The position numbers and the translations under genes were made by a program. From Bacteroidia bacterium (lineage in GTDB: Bacteria > Bacteroidota > Bacteroidia > B-17B0 > Aurantibacillaceae), in contig JAEUTQ010000073.1 in assembly GCA_016787445.1 (NCBI GenBank), positions 27,992 to 91,991 of the forward strand: a DNA stretch of 64,000 nt, written 5' to 3'. Below the pieces are notes generated by a model. It was not told where the DNA came from. It saw only the letters and a program-made list of their open reading frames with translations, and did no database searches. Of the stretch, positions 62,550 through 64,000 are shown one piece after another (position 1 is the stretch's first letter; each line of letters opens with the position of its first letter).

Positions 62550-63286
62550 TGGAAGAGAACAAAAGTAATATATCCGAATACCTAGATTCTTTACAAGCTA
62601 AATTATCCGACAGGAAAGTAATTGCCAAGCCGGTTAGTCATATTAGTAATTATCCGATTGCCCTAGGCCAATGTTTTTATTTATTAGATTTTAAGAGTAA
62701 AAAAGTAAGTTTTCAAAAAGGCATAAAGGAATTTTTAGGCTATGAACCGCATGAATTTACATTTGAATTAGCCTCCAGTTATTTTCATCCGGATGATTCT
62801 GACATGGTAGAAAGACTCATGCGTGCCACCTTGATGTTTGCCAGCGAAAACAATGTGAGTAAGGATGTTGCCTTTTTTCTCACCTATCGCATTCGTAAAA
62901 AAGACAACACCTATGTAAAAGTACTTCGACAATCTACCACCTATGATTTAGATGAAGAAGGAAAAATAATCAGTAACCTATCGATGTTATCCGACATTTC
63001 TTTTTTAAATACAGCTAACAAGGTAGAATGGAAATTTGATGCCCCCGGACTCGATAAAGAAGAATTTAGAAAATATGTTACCAAAGAGTACAAAGGTTTT
63101 TTCTCCGACCGGGAAACAGAAATTATATTATTAGTAGATAAAGGCTGGTCGAGTAAGCAAATTGCCGAGAAATTATTTTTAAGTAAACATACGGTTGACA
63201 CACACCGACGGAAAATACTCAATAAAGCACATTGCAAAAATGCCGTAGAGCTCATTAACTTCTGTAAACACAACGGAATTATTTAG
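62549..63286 (+). CDS. PAS domain LuxR-family transcription factor
   Basis: The 245-residue protein has a central PAS fold (YLLDFKSKKVSFQKGIKEFL, FHPDDSDMVERL, LTYRIRKKDNTYVKVLRQST) and a C-terminal LuxR/GerE helix-turn-helix (FSDRETEIILLVDKGWSSKQ, IAEKLFLSKHTVDTHRRKIL). The PAS domain would bind a ligand or sense redox. The ATG at 62549 fits the TAATG overlap with the hydrolase; the longer frame from 62528 reads inside it. Confidence 0.92.
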   Translation: MEENKSNISEYLDSLQAKLSDRKVIAKPVSHISNYPIALGQCFYLLDFKSKKVSFQKGIKEFLGYEPHEFTFELASSYFHPDDSDMVERLMRATLMFASENNVSKDVAFFLTYRIRKKDNTYVKVLRQSTTYDLDEEGKIISNLSMLSDISFLNTANKVEWKFDAPGLDKEEFRKYVTKEYKGFFSDRETEIILLVDKGWSSKQIAEKLFLSKHTVDTHRRKILNKAHCKNAVELINFCKHNGII

Positions 63287-63384
63287 TTTATCACATTCCT
63301 TAATTCATTAATCGGATTTATTCATCTGTTAAGCGATTTTTATTGCGGCGGTCTTTAAATTATACAGACCTTTTACCTCTTATC

Positions 63385-63771
63385 ATGAATAACATTACTA
63401 TTGAAGGTACAAAACGTACGCCTAACGTTGAATTTAACACCAATGGAAACTTGCTCATTAGTGGCACTTCCATTTCAGAAAATGCCGTAGCTTTTTATCA
63501 CCCACTCATAAATTGGGTAAAGGAATTTGTACAAACACAACCTGCCAAAATCACTCTGAACATTAATTTAGATTACATTAATACATCAAGCAACACCTGT
63601 TTGCTAAAAATGCTAAGCGAAATTAAGTCTGGAATCAGCCTTGCAGAACAACTCACCATCATTTGGAATTTCGATAAAGAAGATGAAGATGCGCAAGAAC
63701 ACGGAGAAATAATTCAGAAGTTAATCAAACATCCTCTTAAGTTTATCCCGGTTGATTACGAAAATAATTAA
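63385..63771 (+). CDS. SiaC-like regulatory phosphoprotein (DUF1987)
   Basis: The 128-residue protein matches DUF1987/SiaC: N-terminal IEGTKRTPNVEFNTNGNLLI, SGTSISENAVAFYHPLINWV, and the central LDYINTSSNTCLLKMLSE with the conserved Thr/Ser pair that is phosphorylated in the family. In Pseudomonas, SiaC is phosphorylated by the kinase SiaB and dephosphorylated by SiaA, which has a SpoIIE-like phosphatase domain. The ATG at 63385 aligns with the family start and with the paralogue that follows. No kinase gene is visible. Confidence 0.88.
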   Translation: MNNITIEGTKRTPNVEFNTNGNLLISGTSISENAVAFYHPLINWVKEFVQTQPAKITLNINLDYINTSSNTCLLKMLSEIKSGISLAEQLTIIWNFDKEDEDAQEHGEIIQKLIKHPLKFIPVDYENN

Positions 63772-63931
63772 TTCGGTTACTCTCATTTGAATAACTTAAC
63801 GAAAAGGCAATACCATCTGCAGGGTATTTAATTATTTCTTAATGATGAGATTCGCCTTTTATTCATCTACTTTACTCACCTTTGAGTATTGATTGAAAAC
63901 TATGAATACAGTTATTTGCAGCCAGATAAAA

Positions 63932-64000
63932 ATGGCTAATCTTTTCATCGAAAAAACAAAGAAAACACCGGAAATTACCTTCCTTAAAAATGGTGATCTT
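63932..64000 (+). CDS. second SiaC-like protein, cut by the window end
   Basis: The last 69 bases read MANLFIEKTKKTPEITFLKN then GDL, which aligns with the N terminus of the preceding SiaC-like protein (IE.TK.TP...F..NG.L). It is a tandem paralogue whose remainder lies outside. An in-frame ATG at 63902 also exists, but 63932 fits the family start. Confidence 0.72.
   Translation, partial: MANLFIEKTKKTPEITFLKNGDL

Overview
This window looks like a chromosomal segment of a Bacteroidota bacterium (class Bacteroidia/Flavobacteriia type). The evidence is type IX secretion cargo with type A and type B C-terminal sorting domains, a PorP/SprF protein beside an OmpA/PD40 lipoprotein, a type III glutamine synthetase, -7 promoter boxes of the form TAnnTTTG (several with a TTG about 19 nt upstream), and low GC. 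No rRNA, CRISPR array, phage or transposase was seen. One tRNA (Glu, UUC) is present.

Layout. 1-1486: the end of a SPOR-repeat protein. 1584 to about 8456: an array of small, unrelated, promoter-poor + strand genes separated by long imperfect palindromes. This array behaves like integron gene cassettes with attC-like sites. In five cassettes the 8-9 nt box at the start is the exact reverse complement of the box at the end of the same cassette, while the two boxes inside each in situ site do not match fully; this is what excision and insertion of circular cassettes predicts. No integron integrase lies between the array and the ordinary genes flanking it. Cassette genes include a DUF3885 protein, an Imm11-like immunity protein, an HExxH metallopeptidase, a CPWCG zinc-ribbon protein and several lipoproteins. 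This is the most unusual part of the window.

9115-18075: a beta-propeller/SpoIIE sensor phosphatase coupled to an NlpC/P60 peptidase, a thiolase, a chromosomal relative of one cassette lipoprotein, and a three-gene operon ending in a second SpoIIE phosphatase. 18159-21062: a carotenoid locus (B12-type MerR regulator, ECF sigma factor, phytoene synthase, carotene hydroxylase) with four regularly spaced operator half-sites. 21065-26469: a third SpoIIE phosphatase behind a fused acyl-CoA mutase (IcmF). 26740-38201: a 2260-residue SprB-repeat adhesin, PorP/SprF, a PorE-like lipoprotein and another T9SS cargo.

38311-41212: tRNA-Glu, about 0.8 kb with no recognisable gene, a lysine-rich SWIB protein, a STAS/SEC14-like protein and a further T9SS cargo. 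41340-63286: mostly housekeeping genes, including glutamine synthetase III, two secreted proteases, NdpA, cysteine desulfurase, a phosphohexomutase, phosphosulfolactate synthase, saccharopine dehydrogenase, PEP carboxykinase, an aldehyde dehydrogenase and a PAS-LuxR regulator. The window ends in two tandem SiaC-like (DUF1987) proteins, a family whose known partner is a SpoIIE-type phosphatase.

Many neighbouring genes share a one-base stop/start overlap (TAATG), which points to translational coupling. Starts were moved downstream of the longest ORF wherever a promoter, terminator or attC-like site lies inside the extension.
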